Source: Ruminococcus sp.
GTDB taxonomy: Bacteria > Bacillota > Clostridia > Oscillospirales > Acutalibacteraceae
Reading direction: 5' to 3'
DNA: 64,000 nt
Assembly (NCBI GenBank): GCA_017416065.1
Contig: JAFQDM010000025.1
Location: 1 to 64,000 of the forward strand
Below, one piece after another: positions 25,692 to 34,426 of this stretch (position 1 is the first letter of the stretch; each line of letters opens with the position of its first letter). Made by a program: the position numbers and the translations under genes. The notes under the pieces are model-generated. The model was not told the DNA's origin, searched no databases, and worked only from the letters and a program-made list of their open reading frames with translations.

Positions 25692-26475
25692 AAAACTGAT
25701 CATCCCCTATCTTCTTTGGATGTTCCTGTTCACCCTGGTGCCCCTGGCACTTATCATCAGCAACACCTGCAGAGATGAAGCAGGCAACTTCACCCTGCTC
25801 TTTCTGCAGAAGGCACTGAATTACAAGGACGAGTTCCTGTATTCACTGTGGGTAGCATTTCTCTCCACATCTATCTGCCTTGTGCTGGCTTATCCGCTGA
25901 GCTACTTTATATCCCGCAGTTCAGAGCGTGCACAGCGCACCTACACCATGCTTATCATGGTACCTATGTGGATGAACTTTCTGCTTAGGATACGTGCCTG
26001 GGTACTGCTTCTGCAGAACAGCGGTCCCATTGACTCCTTCCTTAATATGATAGGAGTGGACATCCCCCTTATGTACAACACCTCAGCCGTGGTGCTGGGT
26101 ATGGTATACGAGTTCCTGCCCTTTATGATACTGCCTTTGTGCACGGTTATGGGCAAGATAGACAAAAGCCTTATAGAGGCAGCACAGGACCTGGGCTGCA
26201 GCAGACTGAACGTTATCCGCAAGGTGGTATTCCCCCTTTCGATCCCCGGCATAATCTCCGGCGTGACCATGGTTTTCGTTCCCTCTGCCAGCACCTTCCT
26301 TGTATCTCAGTACTTAGGCGGTCCCAACAACAGAATGATAGGCGACGTTATTGAGATGCTCTACAAGAGCGACCGTCACACAGCCTCTGCAATTGCACTG
26401 CTGCTGATGATAGTCATCCTTGTGTTTATGGTCATAATGAACCGCTTCGGCGATGAGGAGGCGGTGGGCGTATGA
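25681..26475 (+). CDS. potB: polyamine ABC transporter permease
   Basis: 264 residues with six membrane helices and the EAA loop seen as [26 protein letters not shown], which contacts the ATPase. It is typical of PotB. It overlaps potA upstream by 11 nt and the next gene by 4 nt, so translation is coupled. Confidence 0.93.
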   Translation: MKTKKLIIPYLLWMFLFTLVPLALIISNTCRDEAGNFTLLFLQKALNYKDEFLYSLWVAFLSTSICLVLAYPLSYFISRSSERAQRTYTMLIMVPMWMNFLLRIRAWVLLLQNSGPIDSFLNMIGVDIPLMYNTSAVVLGMVYEFLPFMILPLCTVMGKIDKSLIEAAQDLGCSRLNVIRKVVFPLSIPGIISGVTMVFVPSASTFLVSQYLGGPNNRMIGDVIEMLYKSDRHTASAIALLLMIVILVFMVIMNRFGDEEAVGV

Positions 26476-28340
26476 AAAAGATGTTTCTGGGCAAAAAGTT
26501 CTACATCGGGCTTATCTTCCTGTTTCTTTATGCTCCCATTGCAGTTCTCATTGCCTATTCCTTTAACGCAAGTAAGTCCTCCGTCTGGAGTGGCTTCACC
26601 TTTGATTGGTACATAAAGCTCTTTCAGGACAAAGCCATTATGACGGCTCTGGGCAACACCCTGCTTGTTGCGGTGCTGGCGGCGGCTTTCTCCACAATTC
26701 TCGGCACGGTAGCCTCTTTGGGAATGTACAACCTTAAGGGTGCAAAGCGCAAGATCATCCAGACCGTGTCCAACATTCCCATCATCAATCCCGAGATAGT
26801 AACGGGTATATCCCTGATGCTTCTCTTTGTTTTCCTGGGTCAGGTATTCCACTTTGAGAACGGCTTCGGCACCCTGCTGCTTTCTCACATAGGCTTCTGT
26901 ACCCCTTACGTTATCCTTTCTGTCACGCCAAAGCTCAGACAGATGGACAATCACCTTTTTGAGGCGGCACAGGACCTGGGCTGCACACAGCTGCAGGCAT
27001 TCTTTCAGGTGGTCATCCACGAGCTGTTGCCCGGTATAGTTTCAGGCTTCCTCATAAGCTTCACCTATTCTCTGGACGACTTCATTATCTCATTCTTTAC
27101 AAGCGGCAAGTTCCAGACCCTCCCCATTGAGATCTACACCATGCTCAAAAAGAGGGTATCTCCCAAGATAAACGCTCTGTCCACCATCCTCTTTGTTGTT
27201 ATCTTCTCTGTGCTCATCATCACCAACATCTACGGTGCAAAGCAGGAGAAAAACGGCAAAGAAAAGGGCGACGGACTCAAGGGCAAAAAGCTTCTGTGCG
27301 TAGCTATGGCTGTGCTTATCCTCTTTGGAGGACTTGTGGTATACTCCAGATGTGCAAACTACACGGCAGTGCTCAACGTCTTTAACTGGGGCGAAAACAT
27401 TGCCAACGGAGAAGACGGCACCCTGGACGTTATCGCTGAATTTGAGAAGCGCTATAACGTTAAGGTAAACTACAACGAGTACGAATCCAACGAGGAAATG
27501 TATGCAAAGATCCAGACGGAGAGCTACGACGTTATAATCCCCTCTGACTATATGATAGGCAAACTCATTGCAGAGGATATGCTCCTGCCCCTGGACTTTG
27601 ACAACATTCCAAACTACAAAAACATTGCAGATGAATACAAAAATCTCCCCTATGATCCCGACAACACCTACTCCGTGCCCTACACCTGGGGAGTTGTGGC
27701 ACTTTGCTACAACAAGGATATGGTAAAGGGCGAGGTCACAGGCTTCGATGCTCTGTGGAATGAGGACAATAAGGGTCAGATACTTATGTTCAACAACAGC
27801 CGCGATGCTCTGGCAATTGCAATGCAAAGGCTGGGGCTTGACCCCTCCAACCCCACCATGGCAGACATAGACAAGGCCTGCGCCCTGCTTAAGGAGCAAA
27901 AGCCCTTGGTTCAGAATTACGTTATGGATCAGGTCTACGACCTTATGGAGTGCGACCAATCTGCCATTGCCCCCTACTATGCAGGCGATATCTACTATAT
28001 GATGGACAACAATGAGTCCCTCGACTACTGCCTGCCTGAGGAGGGTACAAACTTCTTTGTAGATGCTATGTGCGTGCCCAAAAATGCAGAGAATCCAGAG
28101 CTTGCAGAGGCGTTCATAAACTTTATGCTGGAGCCTGAGGTTGGTCGTTCCAACTCAGTGATCATCGGCTACGCTTCTCCGAACTCAGAGGCTGTGGCAC
28201 TGCTTCCTGAGGAGATAAGAAACAACGAGCTCATCTATCCCTCCAAGGAATATCTTGATAAATGCTATATGTACTCCAACACCCCTGCCGATATTTACAA
28301 TTATATGCAGGAGAAGTTCATAGAAGCATCCACAAGCTGA
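26472..28340 (+). CDS. potCD: fused polyamine permease and substrate-binding protein (PotC-PotD)
   Basis: 622 residues. Residues 1 to about 260 are PotC: six helices and the EAA loop [27 protein letters not shown] short Lys/Gly-rich cytoplasmic stretch (KQEKNGKEKGDGLKGKK) leads to a further membrane helix (about 275-295) that places the rest outside. Residues about 305-622 are a PotD-type binding protein (LNVFNWGENIA, YDVIIPSDYMIGKLI, YSVPYTWGVVALCYN). The fusion tethers one receptor to each transporter. It has no frameshift and no internal start with a ribosome site at the junction, so it is a real fusion. Confidence 0.93.
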   Translation: MKKMFLGKKFYIGLIFLFLYAPIAVLIAYSFNASKSSVWSGFTFDWYIKLFQDKAIMTALGNTLLVAVLAAAFSTILGTVASLGMYNLKGAKRKIIQTVSNIPIINPEIVTGISLMLLFVFLGQVFHFENGFGTLLLSHIGFCTPYVILSVTPKLRQMDNHLFEAAQDLGCTQLQAFFQVVIHELLPGIVSGFLISFTYSLDDFIISFFTSGKFQTLPIEIYTMLKKRVSPKINALSTILFVVIFSVLIITNIYGAKQEKNGKEKGDGLKGKKLLCVAMAVLILFGGLVVYSRCANYTAVLNVFNWGENIANGEDGTLDVIAEFEKRYNVKVNYNEYESNEEMYAKIQTESYDVIIPSDYMIGKLIAEDMLLPLDFDNIPNYKNIADEYKNLPYDPDNTYSVPYTWGVVALCYNKDMVKGEVTGFDALWNEDNKGQILMFNNSRDALAIAMQRLGLDPSNPTMADIDKACALLKEQKPLVQNYVMDQVYDLMECDQSAIAPYYAGDIYYMMDNNESLDYCLPEEGTNFFVDAMCVPKNAENPELAEAFINFMLEPEVGRSNSVIIGYASPNSEAVALLPEEIRNNELIYPSKEYLDKCYMYSNTPADIYNYMQEKFIEASTS

Positions 28341-28365
28341 TGCACACAAGTTAATATTTAATTTA

Positions 28366-28397
28366 CAAAAGTCCGATTGAAATATATCGGGCTTTTG
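28366..28397 (+). terminator. terminator of pot operon
   Basis: AAAAGTCCGAT pairs with ATCGGGCTTTT (one G-U), with a T-rich tail. It overlaps the promoter of the next gene. Confidence 0.8.
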
Positions 28398-28405
28398 CTT
28401 ATAAT
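28377..28405 (+). promoter_or_regulatory. promoter of alpha/beta hydrolase gene, inside the pot terminator
   Basis: TTGAAA (28377-28382), 17 nt, TATAAT (28400-28405), with TGC before the -10 as in extended promoters. Confidence 0.75.
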
Positions 28406-28457
28406 AAGAGTATAAAGTATGTTCATCTGTGCAAACCAACAAAGGAGGCAGAGAAAT

Positions 28458-29432
28458 ATGAAAAAACATACAAAAACAATGCTTATAGCCTCAGGTATTG
28501 CGGCAGCAAGCGCAACGGTGCTCGTAACCCTGCACCAGCTCACCGCCAGAGGCTTCATGAAGATCGCCCTTGACAGAGAAGAGCCAAAGCTCCTCACCCG
28601 GGGTCGCTCAAAGCTTATGGGCTCAGAAGAGCTCTCCAAGTGTATGAGTATGCTCATAGACGGAGCAGAGAAGCTCCGCGCAAAGGATACAGAAGAGGTG
28701 GAGATCACCTCCCACGACGGGCTGACACTTAAGGGCCATTGGTACCCCTGCAAAAACCCAAAGAGAGTCCTTGTTGCCATGCACGGCTGGCGCTCCTCCT
28801 GGGCAAGGGACTTTGGCATTATTTCTGATTTTCTCCACAAAAACGACTGCAGCGTACTCTTTGCAGAGCAAAGGGCTCAGGGCGGCTCAGGGGGAGATTA
28901 TATGGGCTTTGGCACCTTAGAGAGGCACGACTGCCTCAGATGGGCTCAGTGGGCAGAAGAGAAAACAGAGGGCAAGCTCCCCGTTTATCTTATAGGCGTT
29001 TCCATGGGCGCCACCACGGTTATGATGTCCACCGCCCTGGAGCTTCCCAAAAGTGTGCGCGGAGTTGTGGCAGATTGCGGCTTCACCTCTCCTCACGCCA
29101 TCTGGAAGCACGTGGCAGAGAACAACCTGCGCATCCCCTTTGGAATCTACAGCGCAGTTGCAAACGATATCTTTAAGGAAAGGCTTCAGGTAGGCTCACG
29201 GGAGTTATCCTGCGCACAGGCTCTGGAAAATTCAAAGGTACCCGTGCTGTTTGTCCACGGCACAGACGACCAATTCGTGCCCATTCAGATGACCTTCGAA
29301 AACTACAAGGCCTGCAAGGCAGAAAAGGAGCTGTTCATTGTGCCCGGTGCAGACCACGGAATGAGCTACGTGGTTGATAAGGAAGGATACGAAAAAAAGA
29401 TCCTTGATTTCTTCCGTAAACACGACGAATAA
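28458..29432 (+). CDS. alpha/beta hydrolase with N-terminal membrane anchor
   Basis: 324 residues from ATG 28458, fixed by AAAGGAGG 10 nt upstream. It has an N-terminal hydrophobic segment (TMLIASGIAAASATVLVTL). In the hydrolase fold, the oxyanion strand is LVAMHGWRSSW, the nucleophile elbow is GVSMGATT (Ser), then FVHGTDDQFVP (Asp) and ADHGMSY (His), so the triad is complete. This resembles the YqkD/BEM46-like group (DUF1749/serine aminopeptidase S33). The substrate is unknown; it probably acts at the membrane. Confidence 0.88.
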   Translation: MKKHTKTMLIASGIAAASATVLVTLHQLTARGFMKIALDREEPKLLTRGRSKLMGSEELSKCMSMLIDGAEKLRAKDTEEVEITSHDGLTLKGHWYPCKNPKRVLVAMHGWRSSWARDFGIISDFLHKNDCSVLFAEQRAQGGSGGDYMGFGTLERHDCLRWAQWAEEKTEGKLPVYLIGVSMGATTVMMSTALELPKSVRGVVADCGFTSPHAIWKHVAENNLRIPFGIYSAVANDIFKERLQVGSRELSCAQALENSKVPVLFVHGTDDQFVPIQMTFENYKACKAEKELFIVPGADHGMSYVVDKEGYEKKILDFFRKHDE

Positions 29433-29539
29433 ATCCCCAGCCAAAGCCAATTCCCCCTTGGCAGCACAAGTCTGAATTCACCTCCATAATAAATAACGAC
29501 TACTTCCCATCACCAAATTCAACCCATTTTATTTAGCAC

Positions 29540-29568
29540 TTGAAATCTTGGGACTTATATAGTATAAT
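29540..29568 (+). promoter_or_regulatory. sigma-A promoter of ireB
   Basis: TTGAAA (29540-29545), 17 nt, TATAAT (29563-29568). Confidence 0.8.
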
Positions 29569-29642
29569 TAATGTGGTGTAAGATTTTACATTATTCTTCA
29601 CCCCGATATCCTATAATAAATTTGCAAACGGAGGTGTTTCGG

Positions 29643-29888
29643 ATGTTGGATAAAACTATGGTATTCTCTCTGGGCGGCGACAGAGATGACGAGATGAAGC
29701 GTGCTTTGATGGTAGTCTATGACGCATTGCGCAAAAAGGGCTACAACCCCATCAACCAGATCGTGGGCTACATCCTCTCTGAGGACCCAACCTACATCAC
29801 AACCTTCAACAACGCCCGGAATATCATTTCTAAAATTGACAGAGACGACCTGCTGGAGGCTCTTGTCAAATCATACATCAAGAGCTAA
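29643..29888 (+). CDS. ireB: IreB family regulatory phosphoprotein
   Basis: 81 residues from ATG 29643 with GGAGG 8-9 nt before it. The sequence MLDKTMVFSLGGD...VYDALRKKGYNPINQIVGYILSEDPTYIT...ARNIISKIDRDDLLEALVKSYI is the IreB/UPF0297 family over its full length. In Enterococcus, IreB is a substrate of the PASTA kinase IreK and affects cephalosporin resistance. It is often followed by ruvX (yqgF); here a small unknown gene follows. Confidence 0.95.
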   Translation: MLDKTMVFSLGGDRDDEMKRALMVVYDALRKKGYNPINQIVGYILSEDPTYITTFNNARNIISKIDRDDLLEALVKSYIKS

Positions 29889-29902
29889 CGGAGGAATATA
29901 CA

Positions 29903-30193
29903 TTGGCTAACAAAGAATTTTTTACCTACAAGGGCAAGCCCCTTGTGCGCTGCGGCGACGAGCTGTACTACGGAAGCATGGCAGACAGATTTGTCATCCG
30001 TATGCAGATAAAGACTAAAAAAGAAGTTAACGGCCTGCAGGTGGCAGACAAGGTAGCCGTGCAGCTTATGTGCACAGACCCTGACCTAAGCCCCAGAAAA
30101 CAGCTTGTAAAAGCTTCTGAGAAGACAGGTCTTTACAACGCAATGGACATTGCAGACATCTGGCTTGAGAGAGCCCTCGCAAACAAAATGTAA
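29903..30193 (+). CDS. conserved small protein of unknown function
   Basis: 96 residues from a TTG start with GGAGG 8 nt before it, 14 nt after ireB, so co-transcribed. It is a soluble, mixed charged protein: an N-terminal beta-rich part (FFTYKGKPLVRCGDELYYGSM, FVIRMQIKTKK) and a helical C terminus (DIADIWLERALANKM). No catalytic motif is seen. The full sequence reads like a coding gene with normal codon use; I do not recognise a characterised family. Confidence 0.8.
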   Translation: MANKEFFTYKGKPLVRCGDELYYGSMADRFVIRMQIKTKKEVNGLQVADKVAVQLMCTDPDLSPRKQLVKASEKTGLYNAMDIADIWLERALANKM

Positions 30194-30218
30194 TTTTTAA
30201 ATTCACCCAAAACAAAAA

Positions 30219-30262
30219 GAGCAAGAGTAAAGGAGACAACCCCTCTATTCTTGCTCTGTTTT
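30219..30262 (+). terminator. terminator after ireB operon
   Basis: AGAGCAAGA pairs with TCTTGCTCT around an 18-nt loop, followed by GTTTTTTC. Confidence 0.85.
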
Positions 30263-30274
30263 TTCTGTCTATAT

Positions 30275-30476
30275 GTCAACTGAGTTGACTCGATATGCTT
30301 TCGCTACGCTCAAGCTCGATATATTGCCGCTTTGTGTCAATTCGATATGAGATAAACATCTCGTCAGCGAAGCTAACATATCGTGTGCATCGGCACATAT
30401 CGAACGCTGCAAGCGTATATCGAAAATCCCATAAGGGATTTATCTCGATGCGTGTTATCCGTCAGTGATAACACGC
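30275..30476. repeat. TATCGA hairpin-array element
   Basis: Successive short hairpins separated by CGATAT/ATATCG words, themselves near-palindromic. The hairpins are GTCAAC-tga-GTTGAC, GCTT...AAGC, ATTG...CAAT, GAGAT-aaac-ATCTC, TGTGC-atcg-GCACA, ACGCT-gca-AGCGT, AAATCCC-ataa-GGGATTT and GCGTGTTATC-cgtca-GTGATAACACGC. No gene lies between ireB's partner and the dockerin gene. It has the same design as the AACTTCACT elements, with a different spacer word. Confidence 0.85.
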
Positions 30477-30519
30477 AAAACTCAGCACGGTGCTTTTGTT
30501 TTATGCAGTATTCTGTTTA

Positions 30520-31812
30520 TTAATAATAATCCTCGCGGCTTTCACCCTGTGCGGGGAAAAACCTTGTGTCAGTAAACTTCACGGCACGCACAACCTCAGA
30601 GGTCGTCTCCTTTGGCAGTTCAACGTATACGGCGATGTAATTCATATCATCCGTCATAGCGTGTGAGGGACGTATATCCATAATGCAGGTGTCAACGTAC
30701 AAGGTATCTCCCTGCTTGTAAACACCCCTCAGCCTGTAGCCGTAGGAGCCACTTCCCATAATTCTGTGAACAAACACCAGGTTATTGCTCTCAAAATACT
30801 CCTCGTTATATATATCCCCCTCATCAAGGGATGCCGCCGCATATTCCTGCGCGCTTGTAAAGTATCCCACATAGTCATACATCTCGTAGTATCTCTCTTC
30901 ACTCCACCACATTCCGTTGCCCCTCACAACATTGCACTCAAGCGCCTCTGCCCCTTCGGGAATAACAGTGCTCACTGCCTCAGGATTGCCCTCAAAGCAG
31001 AAGGGCAGGTCTGCAAGGTACTTCCGAATATTTGTGGAATCTCTCACGTCTATCTTATTGTTGCCGTCAAAGTCAAAGATATCACTATAACTGTAGCGTG
31101 CAAATCCGTAAAGCCCCGACTCAAACTCATAGCCCTCAAGCCCTGCAACCCCCTTCTGAATATAGGTTGCATCACGGACAGTAAGCTCTCCGTCACCGTC
31201 TGCATCGCCTATTCTTCTGCATATTCCCACGCTCAGGCATTCATCCTCAATATCCTCAAGGCCTGTGCTCACAGCATCCTCAAGGAGCATCACCTGACGG
31301 GTTTCGGGTATTACCGCATAGTAGCCCAGCCCCAGATAGCAGGAGACCATCCCGTTCACTTCATTAACATACAGCCTGTCCCCTATCTTCAGACAGGTTG
31401 CCGTTGTTCCTTCGTCGTCATAGAAGTCGTCAGCAAAGTTCAGGTCAAACACCGCATAGTCTGCAGTTGCCTCGCTCTTGTGCACAAAGCGCATATCTAT
31501 GGAATAATCCACATAAGCAAAAAGGTCAACATCCTCATTGACCGAGCTCAGTATAAATTCCAGCACAAGCTGACGGAGCTTTGCTTCGTCGTATGTAGCC
31601 TCATCCTTTGATGCCTCGTCCTTTGATGCCTCGTCTTTGGAGGCTTCATCTTTCGTGGCTTCATTCTTCGTGGCTTCATCAGGAGTAACCTCGTCAAAGC
31701 TTGCTCCTGCCTGTGCGCCAGGATTCACACCCTCATCAAGAGCAGAAAATGATGCAATCCCCATTGACATCACCATAATAACAGACAGCAAAAAAGCCAG
31801 TATCTTCTTCAT
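30520..31812 (-). CDS. secreted protein with internal dockerin and DEASK repeats
   Basis: 430 residues from ATG 31812 (AGAGGAG about 8 nt upstream). A signal peptide is followed by six to seven five-residue repeats (KDEAS, KDEAT, KNEAT variants), then an unrecognised domain of about 110 residues. A type I dockerin with variant loops (GDADGDGELTVRDATYIQK and FDFDGNNKIDVRDSTNIRKYLADL) lies near the middle, then a C-terminal domain of about 140 residues, Tyr-rich, of unknown fold. The 22-residue gap between the two dockerin segments is longer than usual. It is probably part of the dockerin/cohesin surface system; catalytic activity is not evident. Confidence 0.83.
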   Translation of the reverse strand: MKKILAFLLSVIMVMSMGIASFSALDEGVNPGAQAGASFDEVTPDEATKNEATKDEASKDEASKDEASKDEATYDEAKLRQLVLEFILSSVNEDVDLFAYVDYSIDMRFVHKSEATADYAVFDLNFADDFYDDEGTTATCLKIGDRLYVNEVNGMVSCYLGLGYYAVIPETRQVMLLEDAVSTGLEDIEDECLSVGICRRIGDADGDGELTVRDATYIQKGVAGLEGYEFESGLYGFARYSYSDIFDFDGNNKIDVRDSTNIRKYLADLPFCFEGNPEAVSTVIPEGAEALECNVVRGNGMWWSEERYYEMYDYVGYFTSAQEYAAASLDEGDIYNEEYFESNNLVFVHRIMGSGSYGYRLRGVYKQGDTLYVDTCIMDIRPSHAMTDDMNYIAVYVELPKETTSEVVRAVKFTDTRFFPAQGESREDYY

Positions 31813-31963
31813 ATAGATTTCTCCTCTCATATCAGAATTCATCAGAGGGGTTATTTGCTCCTCTGCCTATAATACAAATTAAAATACCAGAACATCACAA
31901 ATTTTTATAAAAAAATCACCCGCAAAGAAAAAATCTGGTCTTATCTTGCAGGTGATCTATGTG

Positions 31964-32163
31964 GTGAAGTTTCAAATCCGGGATTTGAAGTGAAGTTGTA
32001 TAAAATACAGTGAAGTTTTTGCATAAGCAAAAGTGAAGTTAAGTTTGCTGCTTATCCACTTGCGAAGCAAACTTCACTACAAAGTAACTTCACTGCGTCC
32101 ACGCAACTTCACTTGCACCTTGGGGCAAACTTAGTTTCGGCACATTCTGCGTACTGTGCCGAA
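31964..32163. repeat. AACTTCACT/AGTGAAGTT hairpin-array element, copy 2
   Basis: The left half carries the word AGTGAAGTT (about 31963, 31989, 32009, 32032). The right half carries its reverse complement AACTTCACT (32070, 32086, 32105). Between the words sit small perfect hairpins: TTCAAATCC/GGATTTGAA, GTAT/ATAC, TTTTGC/GCAAAA, AC/GT, GCG/CGC, TTGC/GCAA, and TTCGGCAC/GTGCCGAA. The last ends 1 nt before the DtxR-type stop codon. The whole element is an imperfect large palindrome. The right half matches 7021-7104. Confidence 0.85.
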
Positions 32164-32164
32164 G

Positions 32165-32533
32165 TTACTGCTTCTCAAGATGTGATTTTATTGCCTCAAG
32201 GGTGGTGTCGCTGATAACGTGCTCCATCTTGCAGGCATCCCTGGAGGCGGTATCTGAGTCCACTCCAAGGCTTGTCAGGAACTGAGTGAGCACCCTGTGA
32301 CGGTCATATATTTTCTCTGCCACCTCTCTGCCCACATCCGTAAGCCACAGGTAGCCGTCTTTGTCCACGGTGATGTATCCCCCGTCTCTGAGGAGCTTTA
32401 CCGCACGGCTCACAGAGGGCTTTGAATAGTTGCGGTACTCTGCCACGTCAAGTGAGCGCACGGCACTCTTTTCTTTTGTAAGCACCAGTATGGCTTCCAA
32501 GTACATCTCGCCCGATTCCTGAAGCTGGGACAT
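32165..32533 (-). CDS. DtxR/MntR-family metal-dependent regulator
   Basis: 122 residues from ATG 32533 (AGGTG upstream; a TTG 12 nt earlier is too close to it). It has a winged helix-turn-helix (EAILVLTKEKSAVRSLDVAEYRNYSKPSVSRAVKLL), then the dimerisation/metal region with HRVLTQFLTSLGV and CKMEHVISDTTLEAI, the conserved Cys/Glu/His ligand helix. There is no SH3 domain, as in MntR. It should bind DNA when loaded with Mn or Fe. The palindromes before feoA and feoB 1.6 kb away are candidate targets. Confidence 0.9.
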   Translation of the reverse strand: MSQLQESGEMYLEAILVLTKEKSAVRSLDVAEYRNYSKPSVSRAVKLLRDGGYITVDKDGYLWLTDVGREVAEKIYDRHRVLTQFLTSLGVDSDTASRDACKMEHVISDTTLEAIKSHLEKQ

Positions 32534-32581
32534 TTTGCTCAACACCTTTCTTTGGGTTTATTTTAAGCTTGAAATTTTCTG

Positions 32582-33811
32582 TTAAATATTTTCGTTATTA
32601 GAAATAAAGTCAACAATATTTTTGTGTATTACCCCGTCACGCTTTTGTAAGAGCGTATCAATGGTAAACAGAAATTTGGGATAGTTGTCACGAATCATTG
32701 TGAACGGCTTATATTCACGCTGTTCCGTATCTTCGCTCATAATTGTCATAGCAACCTGAATGTAACGGTATTCGTCGCTAACACGCGTAATAAAATCACA
32801 TTCCAATTTACCGATTCTTCCCACGCTGATCTTATAATTCTTTGCAGATAGATACGTGTAAACAATGTTTTCAAGCACAGGTCCGTAATTTATCCTTGCG
32901 TCAACATTACGTGAGAAGTAGATGCCCAGGTCTGCAAGATAGTATTTCTGCTCACCCCGAAGTGATTTTTTGGACTTAACGTCAAAGCGAGGGCACTTGT
33001 AAATAATCTTAGCATTCTCAAGTATCTTTAGATAATTATTAAGTGTTTCGGTGCGGATTTTTATATGCTCACATTTTTCAAAGTATTCCGCAATTCCACC
33101 AATACTCACCGTAGCACCGAAGTTGTTGATAATATAAGTCATAACTTTATCAAACACAAACCGATTACGGATCTTCTTATGCCTCACAACATCCTTTTCA
33201 AGTATCTGCTTTATTACCTCGGCAATATAGGTATCCTTGTCAGCAGGGTCATCAAATTCAAGGGTTTTCGGAAAACCTCCGAAACGAAGATATTCATTGA
33301 ATTCTTCCATTTTGTTTTCCTTAACTTTCTTTCCCAGAAAAGCTTTCATTTCCAGATATTCCCGAAAGTTAAGGGTAAACATTTCAACCTCAATATATCT
33401 GCCTGTAAGCTTAGTTGCAAGCTCACCGCTTAACAGATAGGAGTTTGAACCCGTAATAAATATAGAAAAGTTTCCGTCCTCTCTGAACCCATTGACAACT
33501 TCTTCAAACCCAACTACGTTTTGAACCTCATCGATAAACAAATATTTAAAATCATCATCAGTTATCAGATCTTCAATGGCTGCCTCTAACGCATCGGGAG
33601 TTTTGATCCTTCTGTATCCACGCTTATCAAGATTAAGATATATAATATCCTTTTCGTTTACTCCTGTTTTTTTCAGTTCTTCCATAACCGAAAGCAGAAA
33701 GAACGACTTTCCTGAACGGCGTATACCTGTAATTACCTTGATCAGATCGCTGTGATAAAACCCACGGATCTTGTCTATATAATATTGTCTGGTGTAAACC
33801 TTCTGATTCAT
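32582..33811 (-). CDS. AAA-type ATPase with DUF4143 domain
   Basis: 409 residues from ATG 33811 (GAAGGGA upstream; earlier ATGs lack spacing). Walker A is TGIRRSGKSFFLL, Walker B YLFIDEVQNV, and sensor FITGSNSYLLSGELATKLTGRY. Then come the DUF4143 winged-helix and nuclease-like end (FRYGGFP-like FGGFPKTLEF, YLADLGIYFSRN, ENIVYTYL, KLECDFITR). This family is common and mobile in gut bacteria, and its function is unknown. Lower G+C than its neighbours suggests separate acquisition. Confidence 0.9.
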   Translation of the reverse strand: MNQKVYTRQYYIDKIRGFYHSDLIKVITGIRRSGKSFFLLSVMEELKKTGVNEKDIIYLNLDKRGYRRIKTPDALEAAIEDLITDDDFKYLFIDEVQNVVGFEEVVNGFREDGNFSIFITGSNSYLLSGELATKLTGRYIEVEMFTLNFREYLEMKAFLGKKVKENKMEEFNEYLRFGGFPKTLEFDDPADKDTYIAEVIKQILEKDVVRHKKIRNRFVFDKVMTYIINNFGATVSIGGIAEYFEKCEHIKIRTETLNNYLKILENAKIIYKCPRFDVKSKKSLRGEQKYYLADLGIYFSRNVDARINYGPVLENIVYTYLSAKNYKISVGRIGKLECDFITRVSDEYRYIQVAMTIMSEDTEQREYKPFTMIRDNYPKFLFTIDTLLQKRDGVIHKNIVDFISNNENI

Positions 33812-34204
33812 CGTCAGCATTCCCTTCTTATAGATATCATTATAGCACAATTTCTGTAAGTGTCAAGTTAAGGGGGTGTAATTTAAATATTTAAATAATT
33901 TACCCTCGTTAACCCCTATTTATTCGTTTCGTATGCAGCTACCTTGTATACAAAACCAATCGTCAATGCAGAAATCATTCCCCAAAAAACAGTTTAAGAA
34001 TATTTTAAAATCCAAATGAGATCTGCATTTTTGCAGTTTATTAATATTAAAAGATAAACTTACTTTCAAATAAGAAAATTTTTATTCAAAACAACCAAAT
34101 TAATATTTTATGGCATAAACTCATTGACAAATTCAGGAAAATGGAGTAAAATAGCATCAGTTAGCAATGGCTAACCGTTGTATCAGACAGGAAGGAAGGT
34201 ACAT
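33812..34204. other. A/T-rich control region upstream of feoA
   Basis: 393 nt without a gene. The first 300 nt are A/T-rich with no structure I can support. The last 80 nt hold the feo promoter and operator. Confidence 0.7.
34124..34175 (+). promoter_or_regulatory. feo promoter with DtxR-type operator
   Basis: TTGACA (34124-34129), 17 nt, TAAAAT (34147-34152), then a perfect dyad GTTAGC-AATG-GCTAAC at 34160-34175 covering the expected start site. The half site GTTAGC/GCTAAC resembles the DtxR/IdeR core GTTAG-CTAAC. A repressor bound there would block transcription. Confidence 0.85.
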
Positions 34205-34426
34205 ATGAACACACTCAAAGATGTGAAGATAGGCAAAACAGCCAAGGTCCTGAAGGTTCACGGAGAGGGTGCTGTGCGCCGCAGAATTATGGATATGGGA
34301 CTTACCAAAGGCGTAGAGGTCTACATCCGCAAGGTGGCTCCCCTGGGAGACCCCATCGAGGTTACGGTCCGCGGCTACGAGCTGTCGCTGAGAAAAGCAG
34401 ACGCCGATATGATAGAGGTTATGTGA
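34205..34426 (+). CDS. feoA: ferrous iron transport protein A
   Basis: 73 residues from ATG 34205 with GGAAGG just upstream. The SH3-like FeoA fold is clear: MNTLKDVKIGKTAKVLKVHGEG, RRRIMDMGLTKGVEVYIRKVAPLGDPIEV, YELSLRKADADMIEV. It assists FeoB at the cytoplasmic face. It is separated from feoB by 94 nt that hold a second operator dyad. Confidence 0.95.
   Translation: MNTLKDVKIGKTAKVLKVHGEGAVRRRIMDMGLTKGVEVYIRKVAPLGDPIEVTVRGYELSLRKADADMIEVM

Noticed and set aside
30275..30476. CRISPR-like array, because a short word recurs at fairly regular distance
   Set aside because: The constant words are only 6-9 nt, intervals are uneven, and the pieces between them are palindromes rather than unique spacers. 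No cas gene is in the window.
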